Assembly (NCBI GenBank): GCA_963798655.1
Contig: CAWCUH010000007.1
Span: forward strand, 62,001 to 126,000
From: CAVSMC01 sp963798655
Lineage (GTDB): Bacteria; Pseudomonadota; Gammaproteobacteria; Burkholderiales; Casimicrobiaceae
Reading direction: 5' to 3'
DNA: 64,000 nt
This document shows positions 1 through 7,323 of this stretch, in pieces (the first letter of the stretch is position 1; each line of letters opens with the position of its first letter). The translations under genes were made by a program, and so were the position numbers. A model generated the notes under the pieces. The model did no database searches. It saw only the letters and a list, made by a program, of their open reading frames with translations, and was not told the DNA's origin.

Positions 1-401
1 GAGATGCCGACCGCCTGGAAGAACGCGAGGCCGAGCGTCGCGTAGCGCGTGTACTGCGTGATCTTGCGCCGGCCCGCCTCGCCTTCCTTCTTCAGCGCCT
101 CGAGCGACGGCACGACGACCGTGCAAAGCTGCATGATGATCGACGCTGAAATGTACGGCATGATGCCGAGCGCGAAGATCGAGAAGCGCTGCAGCGCGCC
201 GCCGGAGAACACGTTGAACAGGCCGAGGATGCCGCCCTGCTGGTCGCGGAACAGGTCCTCGAGCACGTTCGCGTTGATCCCCGGCACCGGAATGTGCGTG
301 CCGACCCGGTAGACGATGAGCGCGCCCAGCAGGAACCACAGCCGCCGCTTGAGATCGGCGTACCGGGAACCGGTTTTCAGCGCAGGATTGCTGGTGGCCA
401 A
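1..401 (-). CDS. secY: Protein translocase subunit SecY (N-terminal part, cut by window edge)
   Basis: This is the channel-forming subunit of the SecYEG inner-membrane translocon. About 133 N-terminal codons are present; the rest lies left of the window. The reading begins LATSNPALKTGSRYADLKRR and contains the conserved IPVPGIN stretch after the first membrane segment. The only start consistent with the family is a TTG at 399-401, preceded on the coding strand by GGAAAGA. It is the last visible gene of the spc operon, 33 bp after rplO, which is its usual place. Partial, but identity is secure. Confidence 0.93.
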   Translation of the reverse strand, partial: MATSNPALKTGSRYADLKRRLWFLLGALIVYRVGTHIPVPGINANVLEDLFRDQQGGILGLFNVFSGGALQRFSIFALGIMPYISASIIMQLCTVVVPSLEALKKEGEAGRRKITQYTRYATLGLAFFQAVGI

Positions 402-434
402 GGGAATCTTTCCGTTTGCGTGATTCGGACGCGA

Positions 435-866
435 TTACGCGACGCTGCCGCCAGCGGCCTCGATCGCTGCCTTCGCACCCTTGGTCGCGCCGACGCCGGT
501 CAACTTCACGGCCTTGTCGAGCTTGCCGGAGAGGATGACCTTCGCGCCCTTCGCGAGCGACGGCACGACGCCCGCTGCCTTCAATGCGAGCAGGTCGATC
601 TCGGCAACCGGCATCTTCGCAAGGTCGGAGAGGCGAACTTCCGCCGTGTCGTCGCGTGCGCGCGAGACGAAGCCGCGCTTGGGCAACCGGCGCTGCAACG
701 GCATCTGGCCTCCTTCGAAGCCGACCTTGTGGAACCCGCCCGAGCGCGACTTCTGGCCCTTGTGGCCGCGGCCGCCCGTCTTGCCGAGGCCCGATCCCGG
801 GCCGCGCGCGACGCGGCGCCTCGCCTTCTTCGCGCCCGCTGCCGGCTTGAGAGTATTCAGACGCAT
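435..866 (-). CDS. rplO: 50S ribosomal protein L15
   Basis: 143 residues, the normal length for L15, a late-assembling 23S rRNA-binding protein. The Gly/Arg/Lys-rich N-terminal extension that threads into the rRNA core is evident (GSGLGKTGGRGHKGQKSR, about residues 24-41), followed by GFEGGQMPLQRRLPKRGF. It lies between rpmD and secY in the spc operon order. The gap to rpmD upstream is 18 bp, so it is almost certainly co-transcribed. Confidence 0.98.
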   Translation of the reverse strand: MRLNTLKPAAGAKKARRRVARGPGSGLGKTGGRGHKGQKSRSGGFHKVGFEGGQMPLQRRLPKRGFVSRARDDTAEVRLSDLAKMPVAEIDLLALKAAGVVPSLAKGAKVILSGKLDKAVKLTGVGATKGAKAAIEAAGGSVA

Positions 867-884
867 CGCGTGCTCCGTAGTTCT

Positions 885-1070
885 TTACTCGACGACCCGC
901 ACGAGGTAGCCGACCTTGTTGATCATCCCGCGCGTCGCGGGCGTGTCGACGACCTCGACCGAGTGGTTCGTCCACTTGAGGCCGAGGCCGCGCACCGTTT
1001 CCCGGTGCGACTTCTTCGCGCTCGCCGTGCTCTTCACGAGCGTCACGCGGATCTTCTTCGCATCGGCCAT
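885..1070 (-). CDS. rpmD: 50S ribosomal protein L30
   Basis: 61 residues, the usual size of bacterial L30. The open frame extends further upstream, but MADAKKIRVTLVKSTASAKK is the family start, and this ATG lies 2 bp after the rpsE stop, as expected in this operon. The conserved HRETVRGLGLKW and PATRGMINKVGYLV stretches are present. Translational coupling to rpsE is likely. Confidence 0.97.
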   Translation of the reverse strand: MADAKKIRVTLVKSTASAKKSHRETVRGLGLKWTNHSVEVVDTPATRGMINKVGYLVRVVE

Positions 1071-1072
1071 CG

Positions 1073-1600
1073 TCACGCCTCGCTCAACTGCTCGACCGTC
1101 ATGCCGCGCTTGGCGGCGATCTCTGCAGGCGTGCTGATCGACTCGAGCGCGTTGATCGTTGCGCGCACGAGGTTGTACGGGTTCGTGGAGCCGTGGCACT
1201 TGGCGAGCACGTTGGTGACGCCGACGACCTCGCAGACCGCGCGCATCGGACCGCCGGCGATGACGCCGGTACCCTCGGCCGCCGGCTGCATGAACACCTT
1301 GGTCGCGCCGTGGCGGCCGATCACCGCGTGATGCAGCGTGCCGTTCTTGAGGCTCACCTTGACCAGCCGGCGGCGCGCCTCCTCCATCGCCTTCTGCACG
1401 GCGACGGGCACTTCCTTCGACTTGCCCTTGCCCATGCCGACGCGGCCGTTGCCGTCGCCGACGACGGTCAGCGCGGCGAAGCCCAGGATGCGGCCTCCCT
1501 TCACCACCTTCGTGACGCGGTTGATGCTGATCATCTTCTCTTTGAGGCCGTCGCCGCGATCGTCCTGCTGCTGCGGCCCCCGCTGCTGCATCTTCGCCAT
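1073..1600 (-). CDS. rpsE: 30S ribosomal protein S5
   Basis: 175 residues. S5 binds 16S rRNA near the decoding region and contributes to accuracy. The S5 signature INRVTKVVKGGRILGF spans about residues 26-41, followed by the glycine loop VGDGNGRVGMGKGKSKEVP. The frame stays open for 41 codons upstream, but those overlap rplR and do not resemble S5. The start MAKMQQRGPQQQ is therefore chosen, with AGGAA upstream. The N-terminus is Gln-rich, which is common in betaproteobacterial S5. Confidence 0.97.
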   Translation of the reverse strand: MAKMQQRGPQQQDDRGDGLKEKMISINRVTKVVKGGRILGFAALTVVGDGNGRVGMGKGKSKEVPVAVQKAMEEARRRLVKVSLKNGTLHHAVIGRHGATKVFMQPAAEGTGVIAGGPMRAVCEVVGVTNVLAKCHGSTNPYNLVRATINALESISTPAEIAAKRGMTVEQLSEA

Positions 1601-1622
1601 GTGTCGTGTTCCTTCGCCGGCC

Positions 1623-1982
1623 CTAGAACTTGAGCCCGTGCTCGCGCGCCGCGTCGGCGAGCGCCTGCACGCGTCCGTGATAGCGATAGCCCGAGCGGTC
1701 GAACGCGACCGCTTCGATGCCAAGCGACTTCGCGCGGTCGGCGATACGCTTGCCGACGATCGCCGCAGCCGCCTTGTTGCCGCCGTTCTTGAGTTCCTTG
1801 CGCACGTCCGCCTCGATCGTCGACGCGCTCGCGAGCACCTTGTTGCCCTCCGCCGCCACGAGTTGCGCGTAGATGTGCAGGTTCGAGCGGCTGACGACGA
1901 GCCGCGTCGCGCGCTGCAACGAAATGCGCAACCGCGTCTGCTTGGCGCGGCGAAGGCGGGCTTCCTTCTTGTTCATGCTCAT
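1623..1982 (-). CDS. rplR: 50S ribosomal protein L18
   Basis: 119 residues from MSMNKK, or 117 from the second ATG (1976). The first ATG is preferred because AGAGG lies 7 bp before it. L18 brings 5S rRNA into the large subunit. The family core ATRLVVSRSNLHIYAQL and the C-terminal FDRSGYRYHGRVQALADAAR are intact. A long upstream extension of the frame is only the out-of-frame shadow of rplF and was discarded. Confidence 0.96.
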   Translation of the reverse strand: MSMNKKEARLRRAKQTRLRISLQRATRLVVSRSNLHIYAQLVAAEGNKVLASASTIEADVRKELKNGGNKAAAAIVGKRIADRAKSLGIEAVAFDRSGYRYHGRVQALADAAREHGLKF

Positions 1983-1999
1983 GCTGTGGCCTCTTCGAA

Positions 2000-2527
2000 C
2001 TACTTCTTCTTCGTCTCTTTGATGACGACCCGCTCGTTGGCGTAGCGCACGCCCTTGCCCTTGTACGGTTCCGGCGGCCGGTACGCGCGGATCTCGGCGG
2101 CGACCTGCCCGACCTGCTGCTTGTCGATGCCGCGCACGATGATCTCGGTCTGCACCGGTGCCTCCGCCTTCACCCCTTGCGGCAGCGTGTGCACCACCGG
2201 ATGCGAGAAGCCGAGCGACAGGTTGACCTTGTCGCCGGAAACCTGCGCGCGATAGCCGACGCCGACGAGCGTCAGACGCTTCTCGAAGCCGTCGGTGACG
2301 CCCTTGATCATGCCGGCGACCAGCGCGCGAACGGTGCCGTGCATCGCGTTCGCCTCGACGCTCGCCGCCTTGCACACGAGCGTCTCGCCGTCGCGCTCGA
2401 TCGACACGCGGCCGTCGAGCGTGCGCGTGAGCGATCCGCGCGGACCCTTGACCGTGATCTGCTCCGGCGCGATCGTCACTTCGACCTTCGGCGGAATGGG
2501 AATCGGGTTGTTGCCGATGCGCGACAT
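2000..2527 (-). CDS. rplF: 50S ribosomal protein L6
   Basis: 175 residues, standard for L6, which lies near the factor-binding site of the large subunit. It begins MSRIGNNPIPIPPKVEV, has LVGVGYRAQV around residues 88-96 in the middle of the two-domain fold, and ends with the signature PPEPYKGKGVRY (151-162). A purine-rich site precedes the ATG. It lies 10 bp after rpsH. Confidence 0.98.
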   Translation of the reverse strand: MSRIGNNPIPIPPKVEVTIAPEQITVKGPRGSLTRTLDGRVSIERDGETLVCKAASVEANAMHGTVRALVAGMIKGVTDGFEKRLTLVGVGYRAQVSGDKVNLSLGFSHPVVHTLPQGVKAEAPVQTEIIVRGIDKQQVGQVAAEIRAYRPPEPYKGKGVRYANERVVIKETKKK

Positions 2528-2537
2528 CGAATCTCTC

Positions 2538-2933
2538 CTACGCGACGATGCAGAGGACTTCGCCGCCGACGCCGGTCGCGCGCGCCTTGCGGTCGGTCAT
2601 CACGCCGCGCGACGTCGACACGATCGCGATGCCGAGGCCGTTCATCACGCGCGGAATCTCCTGCTTGCCGCGGTAGATGCGAAGGCCGGGCTTCGACACG
2701 CGCTCGATCTTCTCGATCACCGGGCGCCCGGCGTAGTACTTGAGCGCGATCTCGAGCTGCGGCTTCATCTCCTCGCCCGCGACCTTGAAACCGTCGATGT
2801 AGCCCTCGTCCTTCAGCACCTTGGCGATGGCGAGCTTCACTTTCGACGATGGCATCGCGACGACCGCCTCCTCGCGCATCTGCGCGTTGCGGATGCGGGT
2901 CAGCATGTCGGCGATGGGATCGGTCATGCTCAT
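2538..2933 (-). CDS. rpsH: 30S ribosomal protein S8
   Basis: 131 residues from MSMTDPIADML; AAGGTG stands about 7 bp before this first ATG. S8 binds helix 21 of 16S rRNA, and in E. coli it is the autogenous repressor of the spc operon. The C-terminal signature STSRGVMTDRKARATGVGGE is intact. I did not find a convincing S8 operator at rplE by eye, so autoregulation here is only analogy. Confidence 0.98.
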   Translation of the reverse strand: MSMTDPIADMLTRIRNAQMREEAVVAMPSSKVKLAIAKVLKDEGYIDGFKVAGEEMKPQLEIALKYYAGRPVIEKIERVSKPGLRIYRGKQEIPRVMNGLGIAIVSTSRGVMTDRKARATGVGGEVLCIVA

Positions 2934-2961
2934 GCGTTCACCTTGATTCCGGTCGACACGG

Positions 2962-3267
2962 TTACCAGCTCGCCTTCACGACGCCGGGGATCTCGCCGCG
3001 CATCGCGTACTCGCGCAGCTTGTTGCGGCCGAGGCCGAACTTGCGGAAGTAGCCGCGCGGGCGGCCGGTGATCGCGCAGCGGTTGCGCAGCCGCGTCGGA
3101 TTCGCGTTGCGCGGCAGCTGCTGCAGCTTCAACCGCGCAGCCATCCGCTCGTCGTCCGACATGCGCATGTTCTCCACGATCGCGGTGAGCGCCTCGCGCT
3201 TCTTCGCGTACTTCCTGACGAGCGCCTGGCGCTTGACGTCACGGTTGATCAAAGCGAGCTTCGCCAT
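2962..3267 (-). CDS. rpsN: 30S ribosomal protein S14
   Basis: 101 residues. This is the long, zinc-free form of S14: the region that is CxxC-x12-CxxC in the short form has only one cysteine here (NRCAITGRPRGYFRKFG). It begins MAKLALINRDVKRQALVRKY and ends MRGEIPGVVKASW. The order rplE-rpsN-rpsH is the classical spc arrangement, with a 5-bp gap to rplE. Confidence 0.98.
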   Translation of the reverse strand: MAKLALINRDVKRQALVRKYAKKREALTAIVENMRMSDDERMAARLKLQQLPRNANPTRLRNRCAITGRPRGYFRKFGLGRNKLREYAMRGEIPGVVKASW

Positions 3268-3272
3268 ATTCG

Positions 3273-3818
3273 TCAGCCTCTGAACGGGAACTTGAACGCG
3301 GCGAGCAGCGCCTTCGCTTCGGCGTCGCTCTTCGCGGTCGTCGCGATCGTGATGTTCATCCCCCGCACCGCGTCGATCTTGTCGTACTCGATCTCGGGAA
3401 AGATGATCTGTTCCTTCACGCCCATGTTGTAGTTGCCGCGGCCGTCGAACGCGCGGCCCGACACGCCCCGGAAGTCGCGCACGCGGGGCAGCGCGACGGT
3501 GATCAGGCGATCGAGGAACTCGTACATCCGCTCCTGACGCAGCGTCACCATGCAGCCGATCGGATAGCCTTCGCGGATCTTGAAACCGGCGATCGCCTTG
3601 CGCGCCTTCGTGACGACCGGCTTCTGGCCGGAGATCTTCGTCATGTCGGCGGCGGCGTTGTCGAGCAGCTTCTTGTCGCCGGTCGCCTCGCCGACGCCCA
3701 TGTTCAGCACGATCTTCGTGATGCGCGGCACCTGCATCGGCGACTTGTAGCCGAACTGCTGGGTGAGGGCGGGCACGATCTCGTTCTTGTAAATCTCCTT
3801 CATGCGCGCCATCGTCAT
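3273..3818 (-). CDS. rplE: 50S ribosomal protein L5
   Basis: 181 residues. L5 holds 5S rRNA and forms an inter-subunit bridge with S13. Recognisable stretches are VPRITKIVLNMGVGEA and GCMVTLRQERMYEFLDRL. The first ATG (MTMARMKEIYKN) overlaps the rplX stop in an ATGA junction, so translation is probably coupled. The second possible start (MARMKEIY, 3812) is closer to some homologues. Confidence 0.97.
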   Translation of the reverse strand: MTMARMKEIYKNEIVPALTQQFGYKSPMQVPRITKIVLNMGVGEATGDKKLLDNAAADMTKISGQKPVVTKARKAIAGFKIREGYPIGCMVTLRQERMYEFLDRLITVALPRVRDFRGVSGRAFDGRGNYNMGVKEQIIFPEIEYDKIDAVRGMNITIATTAKSDAEAKALLAAFKFPFRG

Positions 3819-4132
3819 GCTCCGATCTGCTCGCCGTTCGACTTGAAGAAGCGCACCTTGCGCCCGTCGTCGAGCATGCGGAAGCCGACGCGGTCGGCCT
3901 TGCCGGTCACCGGGTTCCAGATCGCGACGTTCGAGACGTGGATCGGCATGTCCTTGCTCACGATGCCGCCCTGCACGCCCTTCATCGGGTTGGGCCGCGT
4001 GTGCTTCTTCACCGTGTTCACGCCGGCGACGACGACGTGCCCGGCATCGACGACGCGCGTGACGTCGCCTCGCTTGCCCTTGTCGCGGCCGGTGATGACG
4101 ACGACGTTGTCGCCCTTCTTGATCTTGCGCAT
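3815..4132 (-). CDS. rplX: 50S ribosomal protein L24
   Basis: 105 residues. L24 is an assembly initiator that binds the 5' domain of 23S rRNA. The KOW motif is at the N-terminus (MRKIKKGDNVVVITGRDKGK), followed by the usual HVVVAGVNTVKKHTRP. It ends in a 4-bp overlap with rplE and starts 12 bp after rplN. Confidence 0.98.
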   Translation of the reverse strand: MRKIKKGDNVVVITGRDKGKRGDVTRVVDAGHVVVAGVNTVKKHTRPNPMKGVQGGIVSKDMPIHVSNVAIWNPVTGKADRVGFRMLDDGRKVRFFKSNGEQIGA

Positions 4133-4144
4133 GGCGTCGTTCTC

Positions 4145-4513
4145 CTACAGCACTTCCGGCGCGAGCGAGACGATCTTCATGAACCGCTCGGTGCGCAGTT
4201 CGCGCGTGACGGGCCCGAAGATGCGCGTGCCGATCGGCTCGAGCTTCGCGTTCAGCAGCACCGCGGCGTTGGCGTCGAAGCGCACGCGCGCGCCATCGTC
4301 ACGGCGCACGCCGTGGCGGGTGCGCACGACGACCGCGTTGTAGATCTCGCCCTTCTTGACCCGGCCGCGCGGCGCGGCGTCCTTGACGCTCACCTTGATG
4401 ACGTCGCCGATGTGCGCATACCGGCGCTTGCTGCCGCCGAGCACCTTGATACACATGACTTGCCGGGCGCCGGTGTTGTCGGCGACATCCAGCATCGACT
4501 GCATCTGGATCAT
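4145..4513 (-). CDS. rplN: 50S ribosomal protein L14
   Basis: 122 residues, standard for L14, which contacts 16S rRNA at bridge B8. It begins MIQMQSMLDVADNTGARQVM and ends EIVSLAPEVL-like (KIVSLAPEVL). It is the first gene of the spc operon and follows a 252-bp spacer with a candidate promoter. Methionine replaces the more usual arginine or lysine at residue 7. Confidence 0.98.
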   Translation of the reverse strand: MIQMQSMLDVADNTGARQVMCIKVLGGSKRRYAHIGDVIKVSVKDAAPRGRVKKGEIYNAVVVRTRHGVRRDDGARVRFDANAAVLLNAKLEPIGTRIFGPVTRELRTERFMKIVSLAPEVL

Positions 4514-4765
4514 TGCTCACTTCTCCAACTTGACTCCGCGGGGGCGCCGCCGCGGCCGGGTTTAAAAGACCCGGGTCCGCATCGTCGCCGCTTGCTTGCA
4601 TCGCGCGGCCAGTTTTGGACCCCGTCTGGGGACGCGCTTTGTGCTGCGTGCGTCCCCGGGGAGAGTTTCCGCGGCGTTCGGGCGCTCGATTGCTCCAAGG
4701 CCCCGCCTGCCGCGGCAGGCGAACACGAAATTATGACAGGGGATCGCGCATCGCGCAAGCCCGAG
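4514..4765 (-). promoter_or_regulatory. spc operon promoter and leader between rpsQ and rplN
   Basis: This 252-bp gene-free spacer sits exactly where the spc promoter lies in E. coli. On the minus strand a candidate is -35 TTGCGC (4753-4758), 17 bp, -10 CATAAT (4730-4735). Downstream, the leader would contain an 18-bp perfect palindrome (4704-4721), an 8-bp stem GGGGACGC/GCGTCCCC with a 14-nt loop (4628-4657) and the small palindrome GACCCGGGTC near 4569. None is followed by a T-run on the transcribed strand, so these look like leader structure rather than terminators. The promoter call rests on sequence match and position only. Confidence 0.6.
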
Positions 4766-5074
4766 CTAGACCACGCGCGCCTTCTCGAGCAGCTTCGTCA
4801 CACGCCACGCCTTCGTCTTCGCGAGCTTGCGGCACGCCTGGATCTCGACCAGATCGCCCGGCTTGAACTCGTTGCTGTCGTCGTGCGCGTGATACTTGCT
4901 CGACTTCGTCACCACCTTGCCGTAGAGCGGGTGCTTCACCCGCCGCTCGACGATGACGGTGACCGTCTTGTCCATCTTGTCGCTCACCACCCGGCCGATC
5001 AGCGTCTGGATGATGGCCTTGCGGGCCGGCGCTGCCTGCTCGCCCGGCGCCGCCTGCTGCGTTTGCTCGGTCAT
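4766..5074 (-). CDS. rpsQ: 30S ribosomal protein S17
   Basis: 102 residues, longer than the roughly 84 of E. coli S17, because about 18 Gln/Ala/Pro-rich residues (MTEQTQQAAPGEQAAPAR) precede the conserved QTLIGRVVSDKMDKTVTV. The RNA-binding core HPLYGKVVTKSSKYHAHD is intact. It closes the S10 operon. The start overlaps the stop of a 63-codon ORF (ATGA), and GAGGAAAGG upstream could serve as its ribosome site. Confidence 0.97.
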   Translation of the reverse strand: MTEQTQQAAPGEQAAPARKAIIQTLIGRVVSDKMDKTVTVIVERRVKHPLYGKVVTKSSKYHAHDDSNEFKPGDLVEIQACRKLAKTKAWRVTKLLEKARVV

Positions 5075-5262
5075 GCCTTTCCTCGTTGTGATTCGGCCGA
5101 TCGCGCGATGCGAATGCCGGCGAGCGCGATCGCACGACGCCGCGCGCTCGGCGGTCCTTTCGCCGAGCGGTCGACCAGCGCCCGCAACAGCTCCGCCTGC
5201 CGCTTGCCGTCGAGCGGCTGCATCTCGCCGCGCCCGTTCACGATTGCCTTGTCCTGTGCCAT
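5071..5262 (-). CDS. Unrecognised 63-residue basic protein inside the S10 operon
   Basis: A 63-codon frame lies between rpmC and rpsQ, where most genomes have a few bases only. It begins MAQDKAIVNGRGEMQPLDGK, is rich in Arg, Ala and Ser, and the middle (QAELLRALVDRS) could form an amphipathic helix. It contains no cysteine and no membrane segment. AGGAG stands 8 bp before the ATG, codon third positions are mostly G/C as in its neighbours, and the stop overlaps the rpsQ start by 4 bp. Those three features argue for a translated gene. I do not recognise the family. It could be a lineage-specific ribosome-associated peptide or a leader that couples rpsQ translation. Confidence 0.6.
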   Translation of the reverse strand: MAQDKAIVNGRGEMQPLDGKRQAELLRALVDRSAKGPPSARRRAIALAGIRIARSAESQRGKA

Positions 5263-5308
5263 CCGCCGGTCTCCTGTTGTTCGTCGGGTTTGTCCGGGCC
5301 CCGGGTCC

Positions 5309-5515
5309 TTACGCCTTCGCGGCCTTCTGGTGCATCAGCGTGCGTGCACGGGCGATCTGCCGGCGCACGTGCTGGAGCTTCGCCGTGTTCGTCAGCTGCT
5401 GCGTCGCCTTCTGCATGCGCAAACCGAACTGCTCCTTCAGCAGCGCGTCGAGCTCGCTCTTCAACTCGTCGGCGGATTTCGCCGCGAGCGCCTTCTTCGA
5501 TTCGGAGTTCTTCAT
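5309..5515 (-). CDS. rpmC: 50S ribosomal protein L29
   Basis: 68 residues. L29 sits at the exit tunnel near the signal-recognition-particle and trigger-factor docking site. The conserved SADELKSELDALLKEQFGLR and NTAKLQHVRRQIAR are present. The frame runs upstream into rplP, but MKNSESKKALAAK is the sensible start, with AGAGG 5 bp before it. The gap of 46 bp downstream to the next ORF is unusually long for this operon. Confidence 0.97.
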   Translation of the reverse strand: MKNSESKKALAAKSADELKSELDALLKEQFGLRMQKATQQLTNTAKLQHVRRQIARARTLMHQKAAKA

Positions 5516-5525
5516 TGCAACCTCT

Positions 5526-5939
5526 TCAGCCAACCAGCCGGTGCACGAACGACGTGCGGATCGGCAGCTTCGCCGCGGCGAGCGCGAACGCCTCGCGCGC
5601 AAGCGCCTCGTCGACGCCGTCCATCTCGTAGAGCACCTTGCCCGGCACGATCTCCGCGACGTAGTACTCGGGGTTGCCCTTGCCGTTGCCCATCCGCACT
5701 TCGGCGGGCTTCTGCGACACCGGCTTGTCCGGAAAGATGCGGATCCAGATGCGCCCGCCGCGTTTCACGTGGCGTGTCATCGCGCGGCGCGCGGCCTCGA
5801 TCTGACGCGCGGTGAGGCGGCCGCGGCCGACCGCCTTCAAGCCGTACTCGCCGAACGAAACCTTGTTGCCGACGGTCGCAACGCCCTTGTTGCGGCCCTT
5901 CTGCTCCTTGCGGTACTTGCGTCTATTGGGCTGCAGCAT
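5526..5939 (-). CDS. rplP: 50S ribosomal protein L16
   Basis: 137 residues, full length. L16 organises the A-site region of the large subunit. It starts MLQPNRRKYRKEQKGRNKGV, with GYGLKA-type GEYGLKAVGRGRLTARQIEA and RIFPDKPVSQKPAEVRMG following. The first 17 bp overlap the end of rpsC, an unusually long overlap for ribosomal genes, and the ribosome site must lie within rpsC. Confidence 0.98.
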   Translation of the reverse strand: MLQPNRRKYRKEQKGRNKGVATVGNKVSFGEYGLKAVGRGRLTARQIEAARRAMTRHVKRGGRIWIRIFPDKPVSQKPAEVRMGNGKGNPEYYVAEIVPGKVLYEMDGVDEALAREAFALAAAKLPIRTSFVHRLVG

Positions 5940-6657
5940 GCTTCGCTCCTGCTCCTGCGCCGCTTCGACGCGGCCGCTTCGGCGCTTCGGGCTGCGCGGT
6001 CGGCGTTGCCGCGGCCGGCTCCGCGTTGTGCGCGAGCACCTCGCCCTTGAACACCCATACCTTGATGCCGATGACGCCGTACGTCGTGCGCGCTTCGGAG
6101 AAGCCGTACTCGATGTTCGCGCGCAGCGTGTGCAGCGGCACGCGTCCTTCGCGGTACCACTCCGAGCGCGCGATCTCGGCTCCGTTCAGCCGGCCGGCGG
6201 TCATGATCTTGATGCCTTGCGCGCCGAGCCGCATCGCGTTCTGCATCGCACGCTTCATCGCGCGGCGGAACATGATCCGCTTCTCGAGCTGCTGCGCGAT
6301 CGAGTCGGCGATCAGCTGCGCCTCGATCTCGGGCTTGCGGATCTCCTCGATGTTCAGGCCGACGTCGCCACCCATCATCCGGCGAAGATCGGAGCGCAAT
6401 ACCTCGATGTCCTCGCCCTTCTTGCCGATGACCACGCCGGGCCGCGCGCTATGGATCGTGATGCGCGCGTTCTTCGCCGGTCGCTCGATCGTGATCTTGC
6501 CGACCGATGCATGCGAGAGCTTCTTCTTCAGGTACTCGCGGATGCGGATGTCGGCCTTGAGCGTGGGCGCGAAGTGCTTGCTGTTCGCGAACCACTTCGA
6601 CGTCCAGTCGTGCGTCACCGCAAGGCGGAAGCCGGTCGGATGAATTTTCTGTCCCAT
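5923..6657 (-). CDS. rpsC: 30S ribosomal protein S3
   Basis: 244 residues. S3 lies at the mRNA entry channel and has helicase-related function. The start MGQKIHPTGFRLAVTHDWTS is the family start; an extra 15 codons upstream belong to rplV in another frame. The KH domain carries GVVIGKKGEDIEVLR, and the C-terminal half has the S3 signature around GRLNGAEIARSEWYREGRVP. The C-terminal tail is Ala/Pro/Arg-rich and overlaps the start of rplP by 17 bp. Confidence 0.98.
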   Translation of the reverse strand: MGQKIHPTGFRLAVTHDWTSKWFANSKHFAPTLKADIRIREYLKKKLSHASVGKITIERPAKNARITIHSARPGVVIGKKGEDIEVLRSDLRRMMGGDVGLNIEEIRKPEIEAQLIADSIAQQLEKRIMFRRAMKRAMQNAMRLGAQGIKIMTAGRLNGAEIARSEWYREGRVPLHTLRANIEYGFSEARTTYGVIGIKVWVFKGEVLAHNAEPAAATPTAQPEAPKRPRRSGAGAGAKHAAAQ

Positions 6658-6665
6658 GCTGGTCC

Positions 6666-7001
6666 CTATTTTCCGTCGCCGACGACGACGTGGATGTGAC
6701 ACGTCTGCTTGAGGATCACGTTGCCGCGGCCCTTCGCCCGCGCGGTGAAGCGGCGCAGGTTGTCGGCCTTGTCGACGTAGATCGTCTTGACCCTGAGCTC
6801 GTCGACGTCGGCGCCGTCGTTGTGCTCGGCATTGGCGATCGCGGACTCGAGCACCTTCTTGATGATCACAGCGCCCTTCTTCGGGCTGAACGCGAGCACG
6901 TTGAGCGCCTTGTCGACCGGCAGGCCGCGGATCTGGTCGGCGACGAGCCGTCCCTTCTGGGCCGACAGTCGAACGCCGCGCAGCGTTGCGGAGGTTTCCA
7001 T
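6666..7001 (-). CDS. rplV: 50S ribosomal protein L22
   Basis: 111 residues. L22 lines the peptide exit tunnel with its long beta-hairpin. The start METSATLRGVRLSAQKGRLV was chosen over an in-frame extension of 17 codons that lies within rpsS. The hairpin-tip region RRFTARAKGRGNVILKQTCH is intact, and the protein ends HIHVVVGDGK. The gap to rpsC is 8 bp. Confidence 0.98.
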   Translation of the reverse strand: METSATLRGVRLSAQKGRLVADQIRGLPVDKALNVLAFSPKKGAVIIKKVLESAIANAEHNDGADVDELRVKTIYVDKADNLRRFTARAKGRGNVILKQTCHIHVVVGDGK

Positions 7002-7011
7002 GTCGGGCTCC

Positions 7012-7317
7012 TTACTTGCGCGCGCCGCGCGGGCCGGTGGTCGGCGCGGCAACCTTCTTGTCGGCCGAATGACCCTTGAACGTGCGCGTCATCGCGAACT
7101 CGCCGAGCTTGTGGCCGACCATGTTCTCCGACACGTACACGGGGATGTGCTGCTTGCCGTTGTGGACGGCGATCGTCAGCCCGACGAACTCGGGTGTGAT
7201 CGTCGATCGGCGCGACCACGTCCTGATCGGGCGCTTGTCCGAGACCGCGCGCGCGGCGTCCACCTTCTTCTGCAGATGGTCGTCGATGAACGGCCCCTTC
7301 TTGATCGAGCGTGCCAT
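7012..7317 (-). CDS. rpsS: 30S ribosomal protein S19
   Basis: 101 residues, slightly longer than the 92 of E. coli S19 because of the C-terminal tail KKVAAPTTGPRGARK. S19 is in the 30S head and touches the A-site tRNA with S13. Family landmarks are MARSIKKGPFIDDHLQKKV, WSRRSTITPEFVGLTIAVHN and MVGHKLGEFAMTRTFKGH. It stands in the standard place between rplB and rplV. Confidence 0.98.
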   Translation of the reverse strand: MARSIKKGPFIDDHLQKKVDAARAVSDKRPIRTWSRRSTITPEFVGLTIAVHNGKQHIPVYVSENMVGHKLGEFAMTRTFKGHSADKKVAAPTTGPRGARK

Positions 7318-7323
7318 GTTCGG

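Noticed and set aside
294..1331. Long plus-strand frame of 345 codons across rplO, rpmD and rpsE
   Set aside because: It is the antisense shadow of three clear ribosomal genes. Its composition (Arg/Ala/Leu-rich, no motifs) is typical of reverse frames in high-GC DNA.
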